A stretch of 64,000 bases of DNA from Ganoderma boninense (Eukaryota > Basidiomycota > Agaricomycetes > Polyporales > Polyporaceae), in assembly GCA_002900995.3 (NCBI GenBank), contig PJEW03000014.1, forward strand, positions 558,385 through 622,384, given 5' to 3'. The notes below the pieces were generated by a model. The model saw nothing but the letters and a program-made list of their open reading frames with translations, searched no databases and was not told where the DNA came from. The translations under genes and the position numbers were made by a program. Shown piece after piece: positions 44,217 through 53,570 of this stretch. Position 1 is the stretch's first letter. Each line of letters opens with the position of its first letter.

Positions 44217-44682
44217 TAAGCAGGCTTACTACATCCATACTTTTCCCTTTCATTACTAAAGACCTATTACATTAAGGAGTAACCACGTACATAGCACCCA
44301 GGATACGGCACAGGGACCACAGCCCACAGTAACCAAGTACATAGATCACAGTACACAGCCCGCAGTCCGCAGTCCGCAGTCCACAGCCCGCAGTCCGCAG
44401 CCCGCAGTCCGCAGTCCATAGCCCTGAACCTATAGCTACAGTCACTACATACATAGCCTGAAACCTTAGGATCCTACATGTATATAAGGGGCGACACCTC
44501 AGCAGTGACCCCCAGTTTTCAGTCTCTTGTCTATCTAGCTACTGCTCTGCGAGCAGTACCTTCATACCCCTACGTCCTCTAGACCTAACAAGTCTAGTAT
44601 CCAAACTCTAGTCAGTCACTAGTCTTTGGTCTAAACGGCCTAACCTATTGAACTGTAAGTCCACTAGGTTAAGGACGTAACA
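44201..44682 (+). repeat. 3' LTR of family C
   Basis: 482 bp. It differs from the 5' LTR by eye only at two places: C instead of T at 44210, and one T/C in the CCGCAGY heptamer array. It is followed by the target duplication GACGG (44683-44687). Confidence 0.95.
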
Positions 44683-44904
44683 GACGGTAGAGAAATGGCA
44701 CGGACGATAGGCGCAGCACGCGGCCCGACAGTCTTTGATGTGGGCAAGCCTTAGAGATCACGCAGTATGTAATGCTAGCTGCCTGGGTTTACCAGACTGC
44801 AATTGAGGACTCAATTTAGAATTCATATCGATGGCGGGCAGGATACATGCGGACGACGCTACTAATGACGGTACAGAGGGAAGCCGGAGCGCATGCGACA
44901 ACGT

Positions 44905-45589
44905 CTAATTGGTATCGTCCTCCAAAAGGGGGGTGGTGTCTCCCTCCAGAGCACAGTAGAAACCATTGGCGTGGACGATAGCAACTGTAAAATCAAGACA
45001 TGAGCTAGGATAAAAAGAGGAATGAATTGGAGAACTCACGGGCTTTAGCAGCCACGGACGCCGCCTGTGTGAAGTGACCGAGCTCCCGGTTGAGCACCGT
45101 GAGCTTCTCGAGAGCGATGGTGTACGGCTCATGCTCGAGGGTGATCACCCCGCGCATGAAAGCATGCAGCGCCTCAGTAAACTCGGTGGAGGCCTCAGTG
45201 TGCGCCTCCCGGACGCGCTTCAGCTTCTCCATACACTCATACAAGGCCAGCTCCCTGCTCTCCTTCGAATACCGCTTCCAGAACTCGCGCAGGGTCTCGG
45301 ACGACGGCCGGACGGCGTCGGGCTGCCCACGGAACCAGTTGTACACGGCGCAGAAGTAGGGGTCGATGGCCTTGGCGTCATACACGTGGTCGAGCTGGCC
45401 GACCGCTCGGAAGAATTTAGCGATGACGGACTGAACATGGGTGAGACGGTAGATAGTGGCGCCGGAATGAAGGTCAGCCACCAAGAGAGCGAGGCCCTCG
45501 CTGAGCGGAACGTCCGGGAGGTCGGACATGTCAGGTCCCGTGGCGAGACTCTCGGAGGAGTCGGCAGGACCAACAAAACCGTGTACCAT
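44905..45589 (-). CDS. Two-exon small gene, unknown family (copy 2 of 2)
   Basis: Exon 1 45589-45040 (or from the second ATG, 45529, MSDLPDVPLSEG), intron 44985-45039 (GTGAGT...TTTTACAG, phase 1), exon 2 44984-44905, giving 209 or 189 residues without stops. It shares start, core blocks (YFCAVYNWFRGQPDAVRPSS, LREFWKRYSKESRELALYEC), intron position, phase and C-terminal motif with the gene at 31044-31672, at roughly one-third identity by eye. Upstream, TTTCAG just before ATACTATGG suggests a 5' leader intron. Upstream (to the right) lie tandem repeats and a GGCCGGCC-rich zone. Function unknown. Confidence 0.7.
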
Positions 45590-45965
45590 AGTATCTGAAA
45601 TCAAGAAAAAGTGAGTACGTGGCAGTGAAGACGGCAGTCGGGACGTACATGGAGGGTGGGGGCTTTGAAGAGGTTGTAGGCGAAGGGGTTGCTTGGGGGA
45701 AACTGCGACGACAACAAGGTCAGCATGAAAGCACAAGAGCCATAACCAGGGCCTACCTTGGGAAGGGCGGACGAGCGGACAGTGCAGAACACTGGGGAGG
45801 ACAGCGAAAGGAGACGCCTTTAAGATGAGCACGCACCGAGACCACCGCAGCACGCCTTCGATTGAAGGACTCGCTGACAAACAGACCTCATACAAGAAAG
45901 AAAAACAAACTACCAAGACGGGCGACAAGTGCCGCCCGGGAGGCCAGGCTGTCAGCCCAGCAGTA
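45590..45965. other. Upstream region of the small gene
   Basis: No ORF that I trust. On the minus strand it could hold 5' leader exons and introns of the gene at 44905-45589. Confidence 0.35.
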
Positions 45966-46310
45966 TGGTCCTTGTGTGCTGCAGCAATTTGAACGAAGCC
46001 AGGGATTAACCTCGAGGAACTGGCGAAGACATGCTCGTGTGCTCCGAGGTTGAAACAGACATACCAATTACCAATCCCGGAGAGAACTGGCGCAGTCTGT
46101 GCCTCGTGTGCTGCAGCAATATGGACGAAGCCAGGGATTAACCTCGAGACAAGACATGCAGTGCTCCAAGGTTGAAACATATATACCAATTACCAAGCCC
46201 GGAGAGAAGTGGCGAAGTCTGTGCCTTGTGTGCCACAGCAATATGAACGAAGCCAAGGATTAACCTCAAGACAAAACATGCAGTGTTCTGAGGATGAAAC
46301 AGAGATACCA
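45966..46310. repeat. Three-copy tandem repeat, unit about 125-131 bp
   Basis: A unit beginning CTTGTGTGCTGCAGCAAT and including GAACGAAGCCAGGGATTAAC and GAAACAGACATACCAATTAC starts near 45971, 46102 and 46226, with moderate divergence. It lies upstream of the small minus-strand gene. Confidence 0.75.
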
Positions 46311-46436
46311 AACCCGCCGGAGCCAATGGTGGTGGGGCCGAGGCCAGGATCTGGCACGGTGGAAACGCTTTGCTGAAACAAAAGTTGGCTGTGGCTGTCC
46401 GGTCATCTGCGTGGCTTTCCAGACATCTGCGTGGCA

Positions 46437-46818
46437 CACTGTGGTGGTGTCGGACACTGCGGGGGAGTACCGGGAGCACATGGAAGCCATGGGGTGCAGC
46501 CCGGGCACGCTCCATAATTTCGTGCAGGCCGGCCGGCCAGCAGAGGTAGGTAGTTCTGCCCGCCGGCCGACAGACCAAGGGGGACAGGACTGCCGCCCAG
46601 CCGGTGTGCACCCCAGAGGAGGTGCACCCCCAGCCTGTCCGGCACACTGTGGTGGTGTTGGACACTGCGGGGGAGTACCGGGAGCACATGGAAGCCGTAG
46701 GGCGCAGCCCGGGCACGCTCCATAATTTCGTGCAGGCCGGCCGGCCAGCAGAGGTAGGTAGTTCTGCCCGCCGGCCGACAGACCAAGGGGGACAGGACTG
46801 CCGCCCGGCCGGTGCGCA
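46437..46818. repeat. Tandem repeat, period 208 bp, with GGCCGGCC clusters
   Basis: 46437-46644 is repeated at 46645-46818 almost exactly (CACTGTGGTGGTGT, GGGGGAGTACCGGGAGCACA, AGGCCGGCCGGCCAGCAG). More GGCCGGCC words occur at 46942 and 47048. Repeats of this sort mark subterminal zones of large DNA transposons. Frames over it (minus 46138-46836) are repeat artefacts. Confidence 0.75.
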
Positions 46819-47085
46819 CACTTCTAAAGTCGCCATATACAGGCGATGATTGCGGATTGCATTGTATGTATGTGACAGAAATAGGTGTACGTATGTGCGC
46901 TCATGCCAAAGCTACCGAAAATTGCCCGGACATCGCAGAAGACCGGCCGGCCAGCATATCCGTAAGGGAGGCTACCTCCGGCCAGCCAGCACGTCCGGCC
47001 ATTCAAGCCACCAAGTTGGACAGCGGCTCCACTACCTCCTACGTCTCCGGCCGGCCCCGGGCGAGCAGCAAGTCTGACAAGTTAC

Positions 47086-47340
47086 ACTGACCGGGTGACT
47101 GCCAAGTCAAGGTATTTTAGTGGAATACACTCCGTCATAACCTGGTTCTTCTCCACGAACTGTCTAAACTTAGTAGTAGCTTCACTATCTACCATTGCTA
47201 CTATGTCCTTATGTCGCTGCTTGCCGATCAACTGTACCGGTATATGAAAGTGTTGGCCGCTATGATTTACTTCATATACAAACACAGAACTCAGTACAGA
47301 AAATCGACTATTACTACAAGAGCCGGCACACGCAGCGTCC
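47086..47340 (-). pseudogene. Ty3 family B protease start, truncated
   Basis: The minus strand reads VNHSGQHFHIPVQLIGKQRH then IVAMVDSEATTKF (47160-47200), the start of a retropepsin with DSE in place of the catalytic DSG. It ends at about 47086, where the GGCCGGCC-rich element abuts, so the rest of pol is missing. Confidence 0.65.
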
Positions 47341-48360
47341 AGTGCGGCTCTAATCAGAAACCCTCCTTCTTCTCAGCGGTTGTAAGGGCCGCAATCTTCT
47401 CCTCCATCGCCTTGAGCTGGGCCTGAAGAGCCGCTACTTCCGTGGTCGCAGTGGACGAGGAAGCGGCTTGCTGACTCTTCAACCGCGGACAGTCATACTT
47501 ACGATGTCCGGGCTGGCCACAGATGTAGCAGTTTCCTGGGAACGGCTTCTTCCCAGTAGCAGCCGCCTTCTCCCCCTTCTTCTTCTATCCAAACGTCTTT
47601 GGCTGTTCTTCCTCTCTGGTGACGAGGGCCTGGTCGAGCGACAGCGACACCTTCTGGATTTTCAGGAGGTCGGAGATGTCGTGAGCACTGGTGGCGAGGA
47701 TGTCCTGGAGTCTGGGAGGTAGGCCGGAGTGGTAGCGTTCATGTTTGTCCTCGTCGCCAAAGCCAGTTCGAGCTGTAGCTGCATTAAACTGCGCCATATA
47801 CTCCTGGACGGTGCCAACCTTGCAGTACACCTTGCAAAGCTTGACCAATTCAGCAATGGTAGCCTCCTTGTCGTCGACTGCACAGAAGTGGTCCTTGAAG
47901 GCTGTGCTGAACGTGTTGTAGTCTGCCCAAGGGCTGGTTCCACCAGTGAGTGTTACAATGTGGGGGCCAGCCCAGGATGCTGCTCCTTCCGTGAGCCTAC
48001 TGATGATGGTCATCCATACCACCTCAGTTGGTGTGCCGACAGCTACCGCTGTGAAGGTGTTGTAGTAGATCTGGGCTGCGGACACAAAGCGGAGACCATC
48101 CTGGGGCAATTTTCCATCATAGTCACATGGGGCGATTTGAGAAAGGAGCTTGGAGGTGTCGAACGTCGACGCAGGTGCAGGAGTGGTCATGGTGGGTGCG
48201 GGAGGTGGATTGGGTGCAGGAGGAGGGTTGGACGAGGACGACGATCGCGGGGTGTTGGAACTGGTGGCTTTTGGCTTTGGTTCCTTCTTTACTTCAGGCT
48301 TCTCTTCTGCCTTTGGAAGTTTAAAAGTCAACGCAATGGGAGATGATAGGTTTGAGCTTT
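47341..48360 (-). pseudogene. Ty3 family B gag, capsid and zinc knuckle
   Basis: The minus-strand frame from about 48331 contains KLLSQIAPCDYDGKLPQDGL, the capsid block AASWAGPHIVTLTGGTSPWA...FKDHFCAVDDKEATIAELVK and QEYMAQFNAATARTGF. A TAG at 47585-47587 (probably a former CAG) precedes the zinc knuckle CYICGQPGHRKYDC and a coiled tail ending EKKEGF (about 47368). The N-terminal part lies to the right, beyond a short frame break at about 48330-48360. Confidence 0.75.
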
Positions 48361-48547
48361 ATTGTTGGCTGAGACGTTCAGTAATGAGTGCGATAGTTTT
48401 GTCAAGAGTGGGAAAACCTGTGGATCGACTGGGAGTGGCAGTCCCACTAGGTACACGACTGGGGGCACGGCTGGGGGGTCGGGTGCCTGGGCGACTTCGT
48501 GCAGCAGCAACAGCTGCCTGTGTGGGCCTTGTGGAGGGGGCCGGCGG
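48361..48547 (-). pseudogene. Ty3 family B gag, N-terminal part (left of MITE)
   Basis: The minus-strand frame reads PTQAAVAAARSRPGTRPPSR and FPTLDKTIALITERLSQQ. It matches 12310-12500 on the plus strand. Its continuation upstream is separated by the MITE at 48548-49068. Confidence 0.65.
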
Positions 48548-49068
48548 TAAGGCTGAACGTAGGTCAACCTGTAGGTGATTGGGATCTGAACCTGTAGGTT
48601 TGGTCACTTTCAGAGGTCTGATTGGGATCTGTATGAATCAAATCAACTTTTGACCTACAACCTATAGGTTGTAAAGCTGTAAATCACAGGTCAAATCATT
48701 GATTTGATTTAAATACCAAATATAGTAGTCTTAGAGCTTCTATTCAAGGTTTTAGGTTGGTATTGAGGGTTATTAGCATAATCTATGCCTAACACATCCT
48801 TATAGATACAGTATTAAGCTATATAAAGACATATTACCTACCAAAACCCTCAATATATATCATTTTTAGCTATTGAAATGTGAATCAACCTGTAGGTGAC
48901 CTAGATTTAAACCTACAAATCCAAATCACTTTTTCCAAGATGGCTGATTCTGATTCATATCTGATTCATAGCACAGGTACCTACAACCTACAGGTCACAA
49001 CCTACAGGTTTATATACAGGTTCAGGCCAGGTCAACCTGTATAAATCATTGACCTACATTCAGCCTTA
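48548..49068. mobile_element. MITE, family 1, hAT type, with perfect 8-bp duplication
   Basis: 521 bp. Ends TAAGGCTGAACGTAGGTCAA and its inverse (one mismatch in 20). Flanked on both sides by GCCGGCGG (48540-48547, 49069-49076); 8-bp duplications are the signature of hAT transposition. The interior is AT-rich and full of CCTACAGGT/ACCTATAGGT palindromes. It interrupts family B gag; the plus-strand copy near 12330 lacks it. Confidence 0.9.
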
Positions 49069-49599
49069 GCCGGCGGTGGCTGGGCGAGTTGGTCTACAAT
49101 TGCCTGTTGTTGGCTAGGGTGTGGCCGGATAAAGGGGTGGAATGCAGCCCACTGGGTGGGTGTCCAGTCAAAGATGAAGTCGCGGTGTGGGCAGGGTTGG
49201 TGGTCGCAAACAAACCACTATTGTTCGGTGGTGTTCCAGTGCTGGTCTTCGACCGTGGTGCTGTGAAATGCGTGTGGCCTTTGACTGCAAGCCACGGTGA
49301 GGGGAGTGGAGATAGCTCGCTTCCTATCCCAGGAATAGAAATGGCAGGTGCACGATCTGACACTGTCTGCTCAGCCTCTTCGGCCTATTGCTGTGTCTTA
49401 GCCCAGGGGACATGAGCCCAAGGGTGTTCTGCCTTGGCTTTGTTTCCCCGCCTTTCTCTAGCCTCCCACGCCATGAGGCGGACCACTTCTGTCAGTACCG
49501 GGGTCTCGTGTTAGGAGCTTTCTGTGTACTGTACCACTGAGAGTGGCAAGCCTCAGGTTGCGCCGAGACCACGTCCGATGGTGTGACTAGAGTGCGTAC
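49069..49599 (-). pseudogene. Ty3 family B gag N-terminal region and leader (right of MITE 1)
   Basis: The minus-strand frame (49363-49094) reads SIPGIGSELSPLPSPWLAVK and SLTGHPPSGLHSTPLSGH, matching 12100-12270 on the plus strand. From 49430 to 49599 lies the untranslated leader. The second MITE is inserted at 49600. Confidence 0.55.
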
Positions 49600-49810
49600 T
49601 AAGGCTGAACACGGTTACAGTTAACACTGCGGTTAACAATTAACCAAGCCGCACTTTGAGCCGCAGTTATACGAGCCGCGGTTTACTGTTAACCGCAGTG
49701 CAGTTAACTGCGGCTCCGGATCAAGGGTACAATAGAACACTTAAAACCGCAGTTTAACTGTGGTTTACAATGCTATATTAAATACATAATATTTACATAT
49801 TTAATACTAT

Positions 49811-49882
49811 TGTACCAGCCAGGAATTGAACCAGAGGCCCGGTGTGTTGAAACAGCCATGCTAACCACTGCACCATGGGCTC
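49811..49882 (-). other. tRNA-like sequence with polymerase III boxes (minus)
   Basis: Read on the minus strand: A-box-like TGGTGCAGTGGTTAGCATG and B-box-like GGTTCAATTCC at normal tRNA spacing (about 72 nt overall). The T stem is mostly paired, but the acceptor halves (GAGCCCA and CTGGTAC) do not pair, so this is a tRNA-derived relic rather than a working tRNA. Repeated at 58667-58737. Confidence 0.45.
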
Positions 49883-49925
49883 TTAATGAGCTTATACATA
49901 TGTATATTCATATACCAACAACCTT

Positions 49926-49968
49926 TTGGCTCTTATCTTATCTTATCTATCTTATCTTATCTTATCTC
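49926..49968. repeat. TCTTATC simple repeat (GATA-motif array)
   Basis: About seven tandem CTTAT/TCTTATC units between the two tRNA-like stretches. Similar CTTATCT arrays fill the U3 of the family A LTRs. Confidence 0.75.
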
Positions 49969-50012
49969 AGTAAGTAAGAGTAATTATTATATTACTTACC
50001 AATGGCTGTAAT

Positions 50013-50094
50013 GGTCTGTTGGTGTAGTGGTTAGTACGCCTAATCGAATGAATGCAGAGCCCTGAGGTCTCTGGTTCAATTCCCGGTTGGAACA
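50013..50094 (+). other. tRNA-like sequence with polymerase III boxes (plus)
   Basis: A-box-like TGGTGTAGTGGTTAGTACG (50020) and B-box-like GGTTCAATTCC (50073-50083), 82 nt in all. The acceptor halves GGTCTGT and TTGGAAC do not pair. It faces away from the minus-strand tRNA-like stretch. Repeated at 58868-58949. Confidence 0.45.
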
Positions 50095-50377
50095 CTATTA
50101 TATTAACAACTATTAATTATCCCTGTGGTTTATCAATTGAGCTGCGGTTTACATATTAACTGAACCACGGTTAATAATAAACTGCGGTGCAGTTAAGGTG
50201 CGGCTCTGGATCACGCCTTTCAGAGCACTGATAACTGCGGCTACGGCTCCGGCTCAACCGTGGTTCAAGCCGTGTTCAGCCTTAGTGCATACTACTCTAG
50301 GCCAACACAGAGGATCTAAGTGCATACCGTACGAGAAGGAAAGAATGTGTGTGGAGTACGCCGGTGCTCGTGTAGAA

Positions 50378-50388
50378 GTTTTGACCTA
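50378..50388 (-). other. Primer-binding site of Ty3 family B
   Basis: The minus strand reads TT then AGGTCAAAACT directly after the LTR. It complements the predicted transcript start of the LTR (two mismatches here, one in the copy at 59232-59242). Confidence 0.55.
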
Positions 50389-50390
50389 AT

Positions 50391-50849
50391 GTTATGACTG
50401 GCTGTCGAGTAAGATCAGGGAGGAGGCTTACGAGATGAGCCAGGGCGTCGACAAGCACTTGTGCAGCGAGAGCGGAGCAGGGCTCAACAGTCAGGCTGGA
50501 GACAAGATGTATTGAGCGAGTAACTAACGAGCGAGAATACAGCGAGGCTTACCTGGAGACAAGAGGTTGAAACTGAGGTCTCCAGGTAGCAAAGTACAGG
50601 CCTTATATACATGTAACGGACAATGGGAACCGGGGACAATAGGTAACTATGGACACAGGAACCAGTGGGAGAACAATAGTATGTAGTACAATGACGACGG
50701 GAACAATGGGTAACAGGAGTTATTGTACTGCGAGAACAAGGGACAGGTTTGCTAAACAACGGAGGACAATAAGGACGACACGGGAGGCAAACAGTCCGAA
50801 AAGGGAAAGAGAGACACCAGGGTAGGCGCCGAGTGTGTGGTTCATGACA
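50391..50849 (-). repeat. 5' LTR of Ty3 family B, minus-strand copy
   Basis: 459 bp. The minus strand begins TGTCATGAACC and ends CAGTCATAACA. A TATATAAGGCC promoter box lies near plus-strand 50606-50614, and the predicted RNA start near AGTTTCAACCT is about 35 nt further. It belongs to the gag remains at 47086-49599. The 3' LTR and pol are lost. Confidence 0.8.
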
Positions 50850-51044
50850 CAGGACAGCTCGCCTGTGACTCTACTTGGACCTGGATCAGATAGATTCACT
50901 GCGTGGCGAGGGACCTTGGACCTCGATCAGACAGATCAATAGAATTCAGCGACGGAAAAAGGTCATGCAGTCATCATTGTATAATACATAAAAATGGTAC
51001 AGTGTCTGACAACGGTTGATGCATATTACTGCCTAAGCATTGGA
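50850..51044. other. Spacer between family B LTR and Copia LTR
   Basis: GGACCTGGATCAGAYAGAT occurs twice (50878 and 50920) as a short direct repeat. Nothing else is recognised. Confidence 0.5.
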
Positions 51045-51596
51045 TGTTGAGAGGGTTGTGTAGATAGATTGTGTGGCCACAGAGCGGGGGCATGGTGGAA
51101 GGCACATCTCTGACTGTATTGTCCTGCCTTTGCCGAGGGCTCATATCGTGCACCCTGATCTCTGTCTGACACTTAGCCTGTATCAGCACCCCACAATTCT
51201 AGAACGATGCCGAGTTGCCAATGCCTGCGACTTAGACATGCGACATGCCTGTGACTTGGACATGTGACGTGCCGACTGTCGAGATATGCGGGGCAGCGGT
51301 CTAGCGGGACCGGGAATCTCAGTCTGAGCACGGAGTGAACAGCTGTAATGTATTAAATACCTAGTGGGACCAGGAATCTAAAATGTATGTTAGAACCTAT
51401 TGTACCGTAGGATATGAGAATGAATCATACCTCAGTCTGAGCATGGAGTGAACAGCTGAGGAAAACTGATGAAAAAAAAAACATCAAACAGGCAGTCTGC
51501 CGTCTACAAACATGAACGAACAAGATGGGTCCAGCGCCTACTACAAGTAAGTACGACCGTGTCCGATGTTCTAACTAATACTAACGTATTTCAACA
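51045..51596 (-). repeat. 3' LTR of the minus-strand Copia element
   Basis: 552 bp. On the minus strand it starts TGTTGAAATACG directly after the end of Copia coding sequence and a GAGTGGGTG purine tract, and ends ...CCCTCTCAACA. TGTTGA/TCAACA are inverted ends. The matching copy is 59901-60448. The 5' LTR is not in the window. Confidence 0.7.
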
Positions 51597-51599
51597 CAC

Positions 51600-52821
51600 C
51601 CACTCAGCGGAGGAAGGTATCTACGTATGAGTAGTAGTAATGGAACAAAAAAAAACACTAAATAAAAAGTGTCCAATTGCAAACCCAAGCCCATGCAGAA
51701 GTGTTCATGCTTCTCGTGTGCAAGCACCTTCATCAAAATGTCGGTGACCTGGTCTCCAGTTGGTACGTAAGCCACGCGAATGCAGCCCTCCTCAATCTCA
51801 TCGCAAATGAAGTGGTGCTGCACAGCGATGTGCTTTGTGTTATCATGGAACTCGGAGTTTTTGGCGAGGGCCATAGCTGACTGGTTGTCGACGAGGTGAA
51901 GTGTACCCGGCGATGAGCTAGAATGAGTGTTCGAGTCGTCAGGTGCATTGAACATTGAGCCAAAGATTTTGGACAGGAATGTCCGGATCCAGAGGGCCTC
52001 CTTAGCAGCTGCACCCATAGCGATGTATTCAGCCTCGGTACTCGAAAGCACGACTGAGGTCCGCTTCTTCGACAGCCAGCTGATAGTGGCATTGGTGAGT
52101 AGGAAGGTGTACCCAGAGATGGAGCGGCGGTCATTGACGTCAGCTGCCCAGTCTGCATCAGTGTAGCCAAGCAGTGAACCATCACCCTCAGCTGAGGATG
52201 AGTTGCTGAAAACCAGAGCCTGTGACGATGTGCTGCGCAGTTATCGGTACACCTGCATGAGCGCAGACCAGTAGTCCTGACTAGGACAAGCAGCAAACTT
52301 GCGGAGTGTGCCCACTGGAAAAGCCAGGTCAGGGCGCGTGCCAAGCATCAAGTACATAATAGAGCCCAGAGTGCTCTGGTACTCCTTGACATCGACCTTG
52401 GGAGTGCCAACCTTGATGAGCTTCTGGTTCACAGCCATCGGAGTCAAGACGGAGTGGCAGTTTGCCATCTCATGATGAGCAAGGATGTTCTCAGCATACT
52501 GTTGCTGTGAGAGTGAAAGTGTGCAGCATGCCTGGTTGCGAGTGACCTCCATGCGGAGGATCCAGTGCACCTTGCCGAGATCTGTCATCTCGAAGCGAGC
52601 CTTGCAGTCGCCTTGAGGCAGTTGACTAGTGCCTTGTCATCTGAGAGGATGATCATGTCATCGACGTACATGGTGACAATGATGAGCTTGCCATCCTCCC
52701 ATTTATAGAAGATGGCATGGTCGGCATTGCTGCGAGCGTACCCAAGCAACACAAAATGCTCGCGCACCTTCTTGTACCACTTGCGGCTGGCCTGTTTGAG
52801 GCCGTAGAGGGACTTGCCGAG
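51600..52821 (-). pseudogene. Copia RT C-part and RNase H (first copy)
   Basis: The minus strand shows KSLYGLKQASRKWYKKVREH, the RT catalytic YVDDMIILS (near 52660), SLSQQQYAENILAHHEMANC, TRPDLAFPVGTLRKFAACPS, then RNase H: GYTDADWAADVNDRRSISG, VLSSTEAEYIAMGAAAKEAL, and the end IRVAYVPTGDQVTDIL. A stop (TAA) lies near 52241. Small indels near 52115-52130 and near 52610 break the frame compared with the second copy and may be sequencing errors. Confidence 0.8.
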
Positions 52822-53266
52822 TAAGGCTGAGCACGGATCCAGCTCACTTTGCAGATTGATCCACAAAATCCGGAGCTGTATCCACAATGAGCTGTATCTA
52901 CGGATCCAGCTCATTGCAGCTCCAGATCGCTGCAGCTCTGGATTGAGGCAATAGGGAAAATCTAGGTGATCCACAGATCAACAAAGTTGTAAACTAGAGC
53001 CTTTGAACACCTTCATGCATTAGAATTCTGCATGTTTAGTAGTATTTAGACAAGAAAAGTAGTTAGACAACAAGATATATGTCAGAAACGTATGATCTTT
53101 GCAAAAAACCTGTGGATTATCCGCGATCCAGATCCATTTGATCTGGATCTGCACTGATCCGGAGCCATGGATCATGATCCACACAGCTCTGGATCAAGCC
53201 TTAAAAATGCCCTCGATCCGCGATTCAGCTCTGGATCAGCCATGGATTGAGCCATGCTCAGCCTTA
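52822..53266. mobile_element. MITE, family 3, hAT type, inside Copia RT
   Basis: About 445 bp. Ends TAAGGCTGAGCAYGG inverted. Interior built of GGATCCAG/TGGATC palindromes. It splits the Copia RT between VWKLS and KSLYGLKQ. The flanks, read on the minus strand, are CTCAGCAA and CTCGGCAA, an 8-bp duplication with one change. The second copy is 61673-62118. Confidence 0.85.
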
Positions 53267-53570
53267 ATTGCTGAGCTTCCAGACCTTTGATGTGTTTGCC
53301 ACAGAAGCCTGGGGGGATCTCCATGAAGATCTCCTATCCAAGTCGCCATTGAGAAAAAGCGGACTTGATGTCCATCTGGTGGATTTTGAGGTCGTTCTTG
53401 GAGGAATGCAAGGAGATGTGAATGCTGGAGAAACTGCTATAGAACGAAATGTCTTGTCGAAATTGAGGTGCTTGACCTGGGTGAGCCTTGGGCCACGAGT
53501 TCCACCTTGTACTCTGTATCTCGCTGTTGGGCCGTGTTTGATCCTTAAAACCCACTTGCAGCCAACGACC
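53267..53570 (-). pseudogene. Copia RT N-part, low-quality end of first copy
   Basis: Matches 62119-62440 with many single-base indels (for example near 53290, 53331, 53353 and 53440). Readable words include DLKIHQMDIKSAF. The similarity stops at about 53570. Confidence 0.7.

Larger units (their letters stand above)
33025..44682 (+). mobile_element. Full-length giant Ty3/chromovirus retrotransposon, family C (11,658 bp)
   Basis: Identical-length LTRs (33025-33506 and 44201-44682, 482 bp each, about two differences, both C/T), inverted ends TGTTACG/CGTAACA, perfect 5-bp target duplication GACGG, self-priming site after the 5' LTR, and a GGGGGAGAGGGGGG polypurine tract before the 3' LTR. Gene order is ORF1, gag, pol (protease, RT, RNase H, integrase, chromodomain), then 3.9 kb of accessory ORFs. 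Fungal Tf1/sushi elements are usually about 5-7 kb, so this one is about twice normal size. The near-identical LTRs mean recent insertion. Seven in-frame stops in the main ORFs mean that this copy cannot make full proteins by normal reading. Confidence 0.95.
49600..50284. mobile_element. MITE, family 2, hAT type, carrying tRNA-like sequences
   Basis: 685 bp with ends TAAGGCTGAACACGG and its exact inverse. Flanks are GTGCGTAC (49592-49599) and GTGCATAC (50285-50292), an 8-bp duplication with one change. Subterminal palindromes of GCGGTTAAC/GTTAACCGC type repeat at both ends. Its centre holds a TCTTATC tract and two tRNA-like stretches. It sits between the family B LTR and gag; the site is empty in the copy at about 11812. 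Confidence 0.9.

Noticed and set aside
46138..46836. Long minus-strand open frames over the GGCCGGCC repeats
   Set aside because: They repeat themselves with the 208-bp tandem unit, have Cys/Arg/Pro-skewed composition and no start context. They are by-products of GC-rich repeats.
49811..50094. Functional tRNA genes
   Set aside because: A and B boxes are present but the acceptor stems do not pair and the sequences sit inside a repeated MITE, so they are recorded as tRNA-like only.
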